Shown here piece by piece: positions 1 to 15,997 of a DNA stretch of 50,749 nt. Where the stretch lies: the NCBI GenBank assembly GCA_023428245.1, contig JAEYYX010000057.1:1-50749 (forward strand), given 5' to 3'. The position numbers and the translations under genes were made by a program. Under the pieces are notes generated by a model. That model had not been told where the DNA came from. It saw only the letters and a program-made list of their open reading frames with translations, and did no database searches. The DNA is from Pseudomonadota bacterium (lineage in GTDB: Bacteria > Myxococcota_A > Polyangia > Polyangiales > Polyangiaceae). Every line of letters begins with the position of its first letter. Position 1 is the first letter of the stretch.

Positions 1-127
1 CGGCGACAACGTCACTGTGACGGTGGAGCTGATCACGCCGGTGGCACTCGAAGAGCAGATGCGCTTCGCAATCCGCGAAGGCGGCCGCACCGTCGGTGCT
101 GGCGTCGTCTCGCAGATCCTCGTCTGA
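1..127 (+). CDS. tuf: Elongation factor Tu, C-terminal end (partial)
   Basis: The reading frame enters from the left edge and encodes the last 41 residues of EF-Tu, ending in VGAGVVSQILV before a TGA. The text VTVELITPVALEEQMRFAIR is the conserved end of domain 3, which contacts aminoacyl-tRNA. EF-Tu is the GTPase that delivers aminoacyl-tRNA to the ribosome. The start and the GTPase domain lie outside the window. Its place before rpmG, tRNA-Trp, secE and nusG is the common bacterial order, which supports the call. Confidence 0.97.
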   Translation, partial: GDNVTVTVELITPVALEEQMRFAIREGGRTVGAGVVSQILV

Positions 128-153
128 GGAAGCGGCGCAAGGGGTCCGCAGCC

Positions 154-327
154 ATGCTCTCGTCGAAACGACAGGACAAGCAGCGGATCCCGATCGTCCT
201 CGCCTGCTCCATCTGTGGCGGGCGGAATTTCAAGACGACTCGTGGAAGGCACCAAGAAGGAATCCTCAGACTCAAGAAATTCTGCCCAGCCTGCGGGAAA
301 CACACTGAACACGTGGAAAGCAGGTAA
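154..327 (+). CDS. rpmG: 50S ribosomal protein L33
   Basis: This 57-residue protein has the L33 layout: a basic N-terminus, CSICGG near residue 18, an NFKTTR stretch, and LKKFCPACGKHTEH near the end. The two CxxC pairs mark the zinc-binding type of L33. L33 is a small protein of the large ribosomal subunit near the E site. The ATG lies 26 bases after the tuf stop, and this start gives the usual family length. It is probably co-transcribed with tuf and the following tRNA-Trp and secE. Confidence 0.95.
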   Translation: MLSSKRQDKQRIPIVLACSICGGRNFKTTRGRHQEGILRLKKFCPACGKHTEHVESR

Positions 328-333
328 CGGAGG

Positions 334-358
334 AAGCCGGCTCTCAAGGGCCCGGCTT
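334..358 (+). terminator. Hairpin after rpmG (possible weak terminator or processing site)
   Basis: A 7-bp perfect stem (AAGCCGG at 334-340 with CCGGCTT at 352-358) sits just after the rpmG stop and before tRNA-Trp. No strong T-run follows, so it may be a processing or partial termination element rather than a full terminator. Confidence 0.4.
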
Positions 359-395
359 TCGCCACATCAGGGGATCATCCCCGGAACATTTGCAC

Positions 396-468
396 AGGGG
401 TATAGCTCAGTCGGTAGAGCAGCGGATTCCAAATCCGCAGGTCGGGAGTTCGAGCCTCTCTGCCCCTG
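396..468 (+). tRNA. tRNA-Trp (anticodon CCA)
   Basis: A full cloverleaf can be drawn. The acceptor stem is AGGGGTA (396-402) with TGCCCCT (461-467), the D-arm is GCTCAGTCGGTAGAGC, and the anticodon arm GCGGATTCCAAATCCGC carries CCA. The T-arm contains GTTCGAG, and the discriminator base is G, as expected for tRNA-Trp. The 3' CCA is not encoded (the sequence continues GCAAC), so it must be added after transcription. The tRNA sits between rpmG and secE, a frequent arrangement in bacteria, and is likely processed from the same transcript. Confidence 0.97.
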
Positions 469-513
469 CAACCTGAAAAGTAGCCGCCCTTCGGGCGGAG
501 AACGAAAGTCTTC

Positions 514-1047
514 ATGGCAAGCGACTCCGACGATACCAAGACCCTCGAGGACACAGAGGCCGGCCCGAGCCCTTCGGATCAGGCTCCGCTCGCGGTGGAG
601 GAGGGAGACGACGACGTCGGTCGGCTTCCCGCGGTGCTCGGGGTGGATCGCTACGTCCACGCCGCGTTTTTTGTCGCTGCACTGATCGCTTCGTACCTCG
701 CTTCCCAAATCCTCGGTTTGCTCTGGAGCACCCTGACCGGCTTCCCTGAGGCGGTCCGGGCGGCTCCGTTCCTGCTTGAGTACAGCGAGGACGAGCGCGG
801 CACCATTTGCCTGGTCATCGGTGCAGTTGTGGGCGTCCTATCGGTTTTGCGCTACTACCGTCGGCCCAGCATCAAGGGCTGGGCTTTTGGGGTGGCGCAA
901 GAACTCGGCCGCGTCACCTGGCCCGCGAGGGACACAGTCACAAACGGCACACTCGTTGTCATCGTCGCAAGCCTCATCGCTACTATCTACGTAACGCTAC
1001 TGGATCGCTTCTGGGGCTACCTCACGAATTTGGTGTACGGAGCATGA
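514..1047 (+). CDS. secE: Preprotein translocase subunit SecE
   Basis: SecE is the essential small subunit of the SecYEG channel that stabilises SecY in the inner membrane. The 177-residue product has an acidic, variable N-terminus and hydrophobic segments near residues 49-71 and 96-113. The conserved amphipathic motif ELGRVTWPARD (about 130-140) is followed by a last membrane helix near 144-163. The three-helix form is longer than the minimal single-helix SecE of many bacteria. The stop overlaps the nusG start (ATGA), so the two are probably translationally coupled. The secE-nusG pairing is strongly conserved. Confidence 0.95.
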   Translation: MASDSDDTKTLEDTEAGPSPSDQAPLAVEEGDDDVGRLPAVLGVDRYVHAAFFVAALIASYLASQILGLLWSTLTGFPEAVRAAPFLLEYSEDERGTICLVIGAVVGVLSVLRYYRRPSIKGWAFGVAQELGRVTWPARDTVTNGTLVVIVASLIATIYVTLLDRFWGYLTNLVYGA

Positions 1048-1604
1048 GCTCACAAACAACTACCGATCAGCCGGCCACGAAAAAGTGGTACGTCGCCACG
1101 ACCTACTCGGGATTCGAGAACAAGGTAAAGTCGGCGCTGCTCGAGCGGATCCGTCAGTTCAAGATGGACGACCGCTTCGGTGAGATCCTGATCCCGACCG
1201 AGCAGATCACGGAGACAAGCAAGGACGGCAAGCTGCGCACTCGTTCGCGCACGACCTTCCCCGGCTACATTTTCGTCGAGATGGTCATGGGCGAGGAAGC
1301 TTGGCATCTCGTCAAGGATACGCCGAAGGTCACCGGTTTTGTTGGGAATAACCGGCCGCAAGAGGTGCAGCCGCCGTCGATCGACGGGCTGCGCCGCGGC
1401 ATCTCCGAGGGCGCTCAGAAGCCCCGTCCCAAGTACGAGTTCCACGTGGGCGACGAGGTTCGCGTCGTCGTGGGTGCGTTCGCGAACTTCTCGGGCACGG
1501 TCCAGGAAGTAAACAGCGACAAGCAGAAGTTGAAGGTCAAGGTGAGCATCTTTGGTCGGGACACGCCGGTCGAGCTCAACTTTTCGGATGTAGAGAAGCG
1601 CTAA
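1044..1604 (+). CDS. nusG: Transcription termination/antitermination factor NusG
   Basis: NusG binds RNA polymerase and links it to ribosomes or Rho. The 186-residue protein has an NGN domain beginning at KWYVATTYSGFENKVK (about 14-29), with the conserved FPGYIFVEM stretch, and a C-terminal KOW domain with FHVGDEVRVVVGAFANFSG. The size is normal. The ATG at 1044 overlaps the secE stop by four bases, and it is preferred over an in-frame extension into secE because the NGN domain starts just after it. rplK follows after 15 bases. Confidence 0.97.
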   Translation: MSSQTTTDQPATKKWYVATTYSGFENKVKSALLERIRQFKMDDRFGEILIPTEQITETSKDGKLRTRSRTTFPGYIFVEMVMGEEAWHLVKDTPKVTGFVGNNRPQEVQPPSIDGLRRGISEGAQKPRPKYEFHVGDEVRVVVGAFANFSGTVQEVNSDKQKLKVKVSIFGRDTPVELNFSDVEKR

Positions 1605-1619
1605 GCGCGAGAGACGATT

Positions 1620-2066
1620 ATGGCTGCCGCGAAGAAGAAGATCACTGGTTACATCAAGCTGCAACTGCCCGCCGGTAAGGCGAACCCGGCGCCGCCCGTG
1701 GGTCCCGCCCTCGGTCAACACGGCGTGAACATCATGGCGTTCTGCAAGGACTTCAACGCCAAGACGGCGAAGCTCGGCGACACTGTCGTTCCGATCGTGA
1801 TCACCGTCTACGCGGACCGGTCCTTCACCTTCGTGATGAAGTCGGCCCCCGCCAGCATTCTCATCAAGAAGGCCGTCGGCCTGAAGATGGGCAAGCCGGG
1901 CTCGGGTTCGAAGGAGCCGAACAAGCAAAAGGTCGGCAAGATCACCTGGGATCAGCTCCGCGCCATCGCGCAGGAGAAGCTTCAGGACATGAACGCGACG
2001 GACGTCGAAGCCGCAGCGAAGTCGATCGCCGGCACCGCCCGCAGCATGGGCGTCGACGTCATCTAA
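1620..2066 (+). CDS. rplK: 50S ribosomal protein L11
   Basis: The 148-residue protein matches L11 throughout. It has the KLQLPAGKANPAPPVGPALGQ motif near the N-terminus, with prolines that bind the ribosomal GTPase centre. The RNA-binding C-terminal domain ends in IAGTARSMGVDV. L11 forms the stalk base with L10/L12 and is needed for factor-dependent GTPase and the stringent response. It lies 15 bases after nusG and 141 bases before rplA. Confidence 0.98.
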   Translation: MAAAKKKITGYIKLQLPAGKANPAPPVGPALGQHGVNIMAFCKDFNAKTAKLGDTVVPIVITVYADRSFTFVMKSAPASILIKKAVGLKMGKPGSGSKEPNKQKVGKITWDQLRAIAQEKLQDMNATDVEAAAKSIAGTARSMGVDVI

Positions 2067-2089
2067 CGTTCGGTCTTCCGAAGTTTCCC

Positions 2090-2106
2090 TCCCGGAGACT
2101 CCGGGA
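2090..2106 (+). promoter_or_regulatory. Hairpin in the rplK-rplA gap
   Basis: TCCCGG (2090-2095) and CCGGGA (2101-2106) form a 6-bp stem with a 5-base loop in the 141-base gap between rplK and rplA. L1 autoregulates L11 operons by binding mRNA, so a structural role is possible. I could not match the known L1 target, so the function is inferred only. Confidence 0.3.
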
Positions 2107-2207
2107 CGAAAAAGTACCCGAGTTTCCCCATCCCAAAAATTACTGGCCCGGGCTGACCGCAAAACGGTGAGCTCAATCAGGGTCCAGGAGTCGAAAGACG
2201 AACCTCT

Positions 2208-2924
2208 ATGCCAAACAAGATTGCAAAGAAAAGAGCGCAAGCTCTGGCCGGCTTTGAGCGGCAGAAGCTGTACTCCGTTGAGGAGGCAGCCGATCTCGTA
2301 AAGAAGCTCGCTTACGCCAAGTTCGACGAATCCGTCGACATCGCGGTGCGCCTCGGGGTGAACCCGAAGCACGCCGACCAGATGGTGCGCGGTGCGGTCG
2401 TCCTCCCTCACGGGACGGGCAAGTCCGTACGCGTCGCCGTCTTCGCTCGAGGCGACAAGGAGAAGGAAGCTCGCGAAGCGGGCGCCGATTTCGTGGGCGC
2501 CGACGACCTGGTGAACGAAGTTCTCGGCGGCATGCTGGACTTCGACCGCGTGATCGCGACCCCGGACATGATGGGTGCGGTCGGTAAACTCGGTCGCGTC
2601 CTCGGTCCGCGTGGCCTCATGCCGAACCCCAAGGTCGGCAGCGTGACCTTGAACGTGGGTCAGGCCGTCCGCGAGGCGAAGGCTGGTAAGGTTGAGTACC
2701 GCGTCGACAAGGCCGGTGTGGTTCACGCTCGAATCGGCCAGAAGTCCTTCGGTGCCGAGAAGTTGAGCGAGAACGCCCGCGCCATGGTGCGTGAGCTCGT
2801 CGCGCGTAAGCCCTCGACCGCCAAGGGCACCTATCTCCGAAGCATCACTGTTTCGAGCACGATGGGCCCTGGCGTGAAGATTGACACCTCGAGCGTCGCC
2901 GCCACCGGCGAGGAGGAGAGCTAA
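2208..2924 (+). CDS. rplA: 50S ribosomal protein L1
   Basis: The 238-residue product is of normal L1 length. It contains the family signature around GKLGRVLGPRGLMPNPKVG and the FDESVDIAVRLGVNPKHADQ segment. L1 forms the mobile stalk that moves deacylated tRNA out of the E site, and it often represses its own operon. The stop codon overlaps the rplJ start by one base (TAATG), which suggests coupling to L10 synthesis. Confidence 0.98.
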   Translation: MPNKIAKKRAQALAGFERQKLYSVEEAADLVKKLAYAKFDESVDIAVRLGVNPKHADQMVRGAVVLPHGTGKSVRVAVFARGDKEKEAREAGADFVGADDLVNEVLGGMLDFDRVIATPDMMGAVGKLGRVLGPRGLMPNPKVGSVTLNVGQAVREAKAGKVEYRVDKAGVVHARIGQKSFGAEKLSENARAMVRELVARKPSTAKGTYLRSITVSSTMGPGVKIDTSSVAATGEEES

Positions 2925-3445
2925 TGTTGCGTGCAGACAAGGAAATCGCGGTCAGCGCGATCCGTGAGCGTTTCTCGAAAATGTCGTCGGCGGTTTTCGT
3001 CGACTTCTCGGGCATGACGGTCGAGGAGCTCACGAACCTCCGCGGCAAGTTCCGTGAGAAGGGCGTCGAGTACAAAGTTCTCAAGAACACCCTCGTCAAG
3101 AAGGCCCTCGGCGATGAGCCGTTCTCGGGCAGCCTCTCGAAGGTCCTGCGCGGCATGACCGGTATCGCTTGGAGCTTCGAGGAGCCGAGCGCCGCCGCCC
3201 GCGTCGTCAAGGACTTCGCCAAGGAGAACGAGAAGCTGAAGATCAAGGCCGGCCTCATGGACGGTCAGGTCCTCAGCCCCAAGCAGGTCGAGGATCAGCT
3301 CGCGACCTTGCCGAGCAAAGACGAAGCGCGCGCGATGTTGCTCGCTACGTTCAACGCACCTGCGCAGACGTTCGTGCGTCTGCTCAATGCGCCCCTCCAG
3401 CAGATGGTCCTCGTCCTCGAGGCCAAGCGAAGCAAGGGCGGCTGA
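2924..3445 (+). CDS. rplJ: 50S ribosomal protein L10
   Basis: The 173-residue protein carries the L10 N-terminal domain (AVFVDFSGMTVEELTNLRGKF, then VLKNTLVKKAL). Its C-terminal helix, with FVRLLNAPLQQMVLVLEAK, docks L7/L12 dimers. L10 is the scaffold of the ribosomal stalk. The ATG shares one base with the rplA stop. A gap of 151 bases separates it from rplL, and in other bacteria this leader carries translational control by L10. Confidence 0.97.
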   Translation: MLRADKEIAVSAIRERFSKMSSAVFVDFSGMTVEELTNLRGKFREKGVEYKVLKNTLVKKALGDEPFSGSLSKVLRGMTGIAWSFEEPSAAARVVKDFAKENEKLKIKAGLMDGQVLSPKQVEDQLATLPSKDEARAMLLATFNAPAQTFVRLLNAPLQQMVLVLEAKRSKGG

Positions 3446-3596
3446 GCCGCTCTTTTCACCAAACCCCCAGAGCTACCCCGTGGTGAAGCGATTCGCCTCA
3501 TCCGGAGTCACCGCGTAGAACCCATCAACAAATCGAACGTCAAGGACCGCATCCGGACGAATGAGCCGGAGCGGCAGTTCAAGGAGTAAAACAAAA

Positions 3597-3980
3597 ATGG
3601 CCGATATTACTAAGGACCAGGTAGTCGACTACCTCTCGAACCTCCCCGTGATCCAGATCGCTGAGCTCGTGAAGGAGCTCGAGGCGAAGTGGGGCGTCAG
3701 CGCAGCACCCGTGGCTGTTGCTGGTGTGGGTGGCGGCGGCGGTGCTGCTGCTGCTGAGGTCGAGGAGAAGGACGAGTTCGACGTCGTGCTCGCTGACGCG
3801 GGTGCGCAGAAGATCAACGTCATCAAGGTCGTTCGCGAGATCACCGGTCTCGGCCTCAAGGAGGCAAAGGACCTGGTCGAGGGTACGCCCAAGACTCTCA
3901 AGGAAGGCGTCAACAAGGAAGAAGCCGCCGACCTCAAGAAGAAGCTCGAAGAAGCAGGCGCAAAGGTCGAGGTCAAGTAA
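3597..3980 (+). CDS. rplL: 50S ribosomal protein L7/L12
   Basis: The 127-residue product has an N-terminal dimerisation domain (VVDYLSNLPVIQIAELVKEL), an Ala/Gly/Glu-rich hinge, and a C-terminal factor-binding domain (EKDEFDVVLADAGAQKINVIK, then ITGLGLKEAKDLVEG). It recruits translation GTPases. The ATG at 3597 is preferred over an in-frame upstream ATG at 3561, because an AAGGAG site at 3581-3586 precedes it and MADITKDQ is the usual family start. Confidence 0.97.
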   Translation: MADITKDQVVDYLSNLPVIQIAELVKELEAKWGVSAAPVAVAGVGGGGGAAAAEVEEKDEFDVVLADAGAQKINVIKVVREITGLGLKEAKDLVEGTPKTLKEGVNKEEAADLKKKLEEAGAKVEVK

Positions 3981-4034
3981 CCACCTCGTGCTTTGGCCTA
4001 TCAGGTGGCTTCGGAATCCGTGTCAGAGCACCTG

Positions 4035-4059
4035 CCCGCCCGGAAATGGGGTGGGCGGG
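4035..4059 (+). terminator. Hairpin in the rplL-rpoB gap (attenuator-like)
   Basis: A GC-rich 7-bp stem (CCCGCCC at 4035-4041, GGGCGGG at 4053-4059) lies in the 193-base gap between rplL and rpoB. No T-run follows. In Escherichia coli the same position holds an attenuator and an RNase III site that lower rpoBC expression relative to L7/L12. A similar role here is inferred from position and structure. Confidence 0.5.
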
Positions 4060-4173
4060 TCGCTCCGACGCGCCTATTTGAGTCGTGAGGGATTCGCCCG
4101 TGCGACGAAGCGCGGACGCATGGTTCGCGTTTGACTAACGTCGCGCGGCCCGTTTTGAGAAACAAGCAAAAAA

Positions 4174-8310
<4,137 letters not shown>

Positions 8311-8414
8311 TCCTAGGCCCGGGGGATTGAGCTGAGTTTCTCGGCTCTCCCCTTTGCCAAACAACCGTAAATTTTTGCCCCCCGCGTCTCAGTCAGGACC
8401 CCCCGGAGAACCCC

Positions 8415-12665
<4,251 letters not shown>

Positions 12666-12687
12666 AGGCTCCCGAGGGCATCACAAA

Positions 12688-12723
12688 AAGAGCGCGTACG
12701 CGGATGTTCCGCGGCGCGCTCTT
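12688..12723 (+). terminator. Terminator after rpoC
   Basis: A perfect 9-bp stem (AAGAGCGCG at 12688-12696, CGCGCTCTT at 12715-12723) begins 22 bases after the rpoC stop, with inner GC pairs (CGCGG/CCGCG-like) extending it. The stem ends in TCTT followed by GTCATTT. This is the likely end of the rpoBC operon transcript. Confidence 0.8.
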
Positions 12724-12831
12724 GTCATTTCCGGAGGTGACCATTTCCGGGGAGCGAAGTTTTTTGTGATGAGGTGAGAGGACCTGCTTTCGGCTCGCGG
12801 CGAGTGGTCGAAAGAGCCAATTTAGAGCATC

Positions 12832-15474
12832 ATGCCGCCCGTGTTGATGCTTCGCTCTCTCTCCCCCCGGCGCGATTCGGACGCTCCGCCCGCGCGTCGT
12901 CCTGGGCTCTCTGCGCTGCTTCTCTGCCTTTCGGTTGTCCTGCTTGCGCTGACGTTTGGGTGCAAAGCTGGTTCCCAGGGTGGAACCGGACTGCTCGCCA
13001 CGAAGGCGCCGGTCGAGACGAAGGGTGTGTCAGGTGCGGAGCGCTTGAATGACGGCCGGGTCCCGGCGGAAGGGTCCGCCTGGAACAGCAATCGCACGAC
13101 GATCTTCACGAATCGGCACGGTTATGTCGTCTACGACCTTGGCGAGGAGAAGCCGATCGAATCTGTCGCGCTCCTTGGCGACAACAACGATAACTACAGG
13201 CTCCTCGGTCGCAGCGAAGGCGGCGAGTTCGAGCTCTTGTGGGAGGCGACTTCGGTGCAGGGCGCGGGCCTGCGCTGGCGCAAGACGAATAGCCTCGGCA
13301 AGAGCGCGCGCTATCTGAAGCTCGAGCCGGGGCGTGGTGACTCCTCGCTGAGCGTGGCTGAACTGGCAGTTTTCTCCGAACCAGCCATCGAGCTGCCGCC
13401 GAAACTCGAGACGGTCAGCGCTCTCGATTCTGGTCTCGTCTATCGCAACGCCATCCTGGTCCTGACTGCTGTGATTGTGATGGTGGTAGCGCTGACCTGG
13501 ACTGGCGCGCCCTGGTCGCTCTTGGTCGTCGCCGCGCTCGCGCTCGGGTGGGCGCTCCGCGGGTACATCTCGGTCTTCTTGAGCGAGTTTCCGATCGCTC
13601 AGCTCGAGGTCAGTCTGACGCGCGCAGCGAGCGCTTTTATGGCCGCGGCGGTGGTTGCGCGGGAGACCTACGGGCCTCGCGACAAGAAGCCCATCGCGGC
13701 TCTCAATATCGGTGTGCTCGCGTTCTCCGCGGCGCTCGCGGTCGGATCCTTCTACAACCTCGGCCACCCGCAGTTTTACGATCACAAGAATCGCGAGCCG
13801 AGCGTCGTCCACAACTACGACATGCGCGTCTACTTCCCCGTCGCGAAGTATTTCGACGAGCTGAAGTATGACGGTCTGTACCTCGCGAGCGTCGCGACCT
13901 ACGCCGAGGAGCACGGCGGACTCGATACGCCGGAAATGAAGCGGACCGAGCTGCGCGATTTGCGCGATCACCGGATGCGCGCGGTGCCGGCGATTCGGCA
14001 GGAGATCGAGGACGTCAAGAAGCGCTTCTCTCCCGAGCGTTGGGAGGAACTGAAGCGAGATATGCGGTATTTCTGGGAGACGATGGGTTCCCACGCCTAC
14101 CTCGGCAGCATGGCGGACCATGGTGGTAACGCGACGCCCGTCTGGCTGACCCTCGCGTACTTCATGTTCAAGAGTGCCCCTGCGTCTAACGAGGTGTTGA
14201 TTTGGGCGGGCCTCTTGGACCCGCTCTTGCTCCTGGGATTCGGCGTCGCGATCTGGCGCGCCTTCGGGGTGCGCACCGCGCTGGTCTCGCTCGTCCTCTT
14301 TGGCGCGAACGACTTCTACATGTTCGGCTCGAACTGGGCCGGAGCGACCCTGCGCCACGACTGGATGGTCTATCTCGGCCTCGGGGCGGCGGCGCTCAAG
14401 ACGAACCGCTACAAGACGGGCGGCGCGCTCCTCGCGATGGCAGCGCTCATTCGAGCGTTCCCCGCGATCTCTTTGATCGCGCTCGGGGTGCCGGTGCTCT
14501 ACTTCGTCCTTGAGAAGGCGAAGGAGCTCGGGAGAAACCCGACGCTCAAGGAGATCTTCGAAGGCAACCGCTGGTTCATCGACGCGGCGCTCGGGGCTGT
14601 GGCCTGTGTGGCGGGCTGGGTTCTCTTCTCCTCGCTCGTGCTCGGCTTTGATGCCTGGCCGCTCTGGGTGAAGAAGATCTCGAGTTTCACAGCTTCGCCC
14701 CACGTCAACCATATCTCACTCCTGACGGTCACCGCTGGCTCTGAAGGGAACCAGGCGATCGTGCTCCGGGAGCGTTTGCCGCTGCACATCGGCATCACCG
14801 CGGCTTTTGTGATCTTCGCTCTGTGGGCCGCGTACCGCCGCCCACCCCATGTTGCGGCCATGCTCGGGATGCTCCTGATGCCCGTCTTCATGTACCCGGC
14901 GAACTATTACGACCACTTCATCTTCCTCCTGGCGCTCCTCGTCAGTGAGCCGCTGCTGGCGACGTCGCGCGTGGAGAGAGAAACGAGTGGGAAGGTTTGG
15001 CTCGCGCTGCTCCTATTGTGTTCGGCCCTCTACATGACGGTTAAGATCAGCGATCTCGCGATCCACTTCTACCAAGCGAGCGTGCTGCTCCTGGCGGCTC
15101 TCGGCGCGGTGCTGGTCTACTTGGTCCCGCGCACTGAAGGCGGAGCTTTCCTCTTCCCGGAGCCGCTCAAAGTTCTCTGGGAGACGAAGGAGAGCGACAA
15201 GAGGACTGGCTCAGATGAGGGGGTCAAGAAGGCGAAGAAGAGGTCTGCCGGGCGCTCCGATGACGTCACGCTCGAGAGCCCGGTGATGCCGGACAAGCGC
15301 CCGGAGAAATCCGACGACGTCACGCTGGAGAGCGCTGTCGCGTCCGATAGGCGTCCGGCGAAGTCCGACGACGCGACACTCGAGAGCCCTGTCGTGACCG
15401 ATAGACGCGCGGCGAGAGAGGAAGAGGAGCCTGCTCTGCAGTCGGACACGGAAGGATCCGACAAGGAGGCGTGA
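12832..15474 (+). CDS. Large multi-pass membrane protein, GT-C glycosyltransferase-like, with discoidin-like N-terminus
   Basis: The 880-residue protein begins with a basic, hydrophobic leader ending LTFGCKAG, which could be a lipobox or a first membrane segment. A domain of about 120 residues resembles F5/8 type C (discoidin) carbohydrate-binding folds (DGRVPAEGSAWNSN, VVYDLGEEKPIESVAL, YLKLEPG). At least ten hydrophobic segments follow from about residue 200 to 770, with a long extracytoplasmic loop after the second or third (YDMRVYFPVAKYFDEL). This layout recalls GT-C polyprenyl-phosphate sugar transferases, but I cannot identify a catalytic motif with certainty. The hydrophilic C-terminus has three 18-residue repeats (809-862, SDDVTLES type). 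ATG 12847 is an alternative start. The next gene follows after 10 bases. Confidence 0.65.
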   Translation: MPPVLMLRSLSPRRDSDAPPARRPGLSALLLCLSVVLLALTFGCKAGSQGGTGLLATKAPVETKGVSGAERLNDGRVPAEGSAWNSNRTTIFTNRHGYVVYDLGEEKPIESVALLGDNNDNYRLLGRSEGGEFELLWEATSVQGAGLRWRKTNSLGKSARYLKLEPGRGDSSLSVAELAVFSEPAIELPPKLETVSALDSGLVYRNAILVLTAVIVMVVALTWTGAPWSLLVVAALALGWALRGYISVFLSEFPIAQLEVSLTRAASAFMAAAVVARETYGPRDKKPIAALNIGVLAFSAALAVGSFYNLGHPQFYDHKNREPSVVHNYDMRVYFPVAKYFDELKYDGLYLASVATYAEEHGGLDTPEMKRTELRDLRDHRMRAVPAIRQEIEDVKKRFSPERWEELKRDMRYFWETMGSHAYLGSMADHGGNATPVWLTLAYFMFKSAPASNEVLIWAGLLDPLLLLGFGVAIWRAFGVRTALVSLVLFGANDFYMFGSNWAGATLRHDWMVYLGLGAAALKTNRYKTGGALLAMAALIRAFPAISLIALGVPVLYFVLEKAKELGRNPTLKEIFEGNRWFIDAALGAVACVAGWVLFSSLVLGFDAWPLWVKKISSFTASPHVNHISLLTVTAGSEGNQAIVLRERLPLHIGITAAFVIFALWAAYRRPPHVAAMLGMLLMPVFMYPANYYDHFIFLLALLVSEPLLATSRVERETSGKVWLALLLLCSALYMTVKISDLAIHFYQASVLLLAALGAVLVYLVPRTEGGAFLFPEPLKVLWETKESDKRTGSDEGVKKAKKRSAGRSDDVTLESPVMPDKRPEKSDDVTLESAVASDRRPAKSDDATLESPVVTDRRAAREEEEPALQSDTEGSDKEA

Positions 15475-15484
15475 AGCGCGCCAG

Positions 15485-15874
15485 ATGAGCCAGGAAAGTG
15501 AGCAGACAGTGAGCCAAGCGAGGGAACCGAATCGCCAAGTCCGCACGCTCGGGCTCACGCTCGCGCTCTTGTTCCCGATTGCACTCGTGCTCGGGGAAGC
15601 GATCTTGCGCCTGACACATCATCGGCCCCTCGGCGCGATGACGGTCAGCTTTCTGGTCGTGCTGTTCGGCGCGGGGCTCGGCGCCCTTGTGCGAGCCCTG
15701 ATAGAGCCCGGGGTCATAGCTGACCGAGGTTCGTCGTCCCGGTACGAGACGGAGGAGGCACCCGTGCGGTCCGGCGTGATGCCCCGAGCTCGCTCGAGTG
15801 AGCGGGAGCTATGGGCCATCGGGATAGCCGTCCTCCTCTGGCCCCTCGCCCTCAGTTGGGTCTTTTTCGGCTGA
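15485..15874 (+). CDS. Small three-helix membrane protein, function unknown
   Basis: The 129-residue product has hydrophobic segments near residues 22-42 (TLGLTLALLFPIALVLGEAIL), 50-70 and 110-128, so it is probably an inner-membrane protein. I do not recognise a family. It starts 10 bases after the glycosyltransferase-like gene and probably shares its transcript, hinting at a linked envelope role. Codon use looks like that of its neighbours. Confidence 0.6.
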   Translation: MSQESEQTVSQAREPNRQVRTLGLTLALLFPIALVLGEAILRLTHHRPLGAMTVSFLVVLFGAGLGALVRALIEPGVIADRGSSSRYETEEAPVRSGVMPRARSSERELWAIGIAVLLWPLALSWVFFG

Positions 15875-15997
15875 AGGAAGGGCAAGAGCGGCCGTCTGAT
15901 CGGGGGGCGCTTGTGGCCAAGAGCACGCCAAAGGGGCCGCTCCCGAGGAGGGGCGAACTTGACGACCCCCTGGTCGGGACTTAACTCTGAGAGCACT

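Noticed and set aside
1050..2726. Long minus-strand frame across nusG, rplK and rplA
   Set aside because: Antisense shadow of three well-supported conserved genes.
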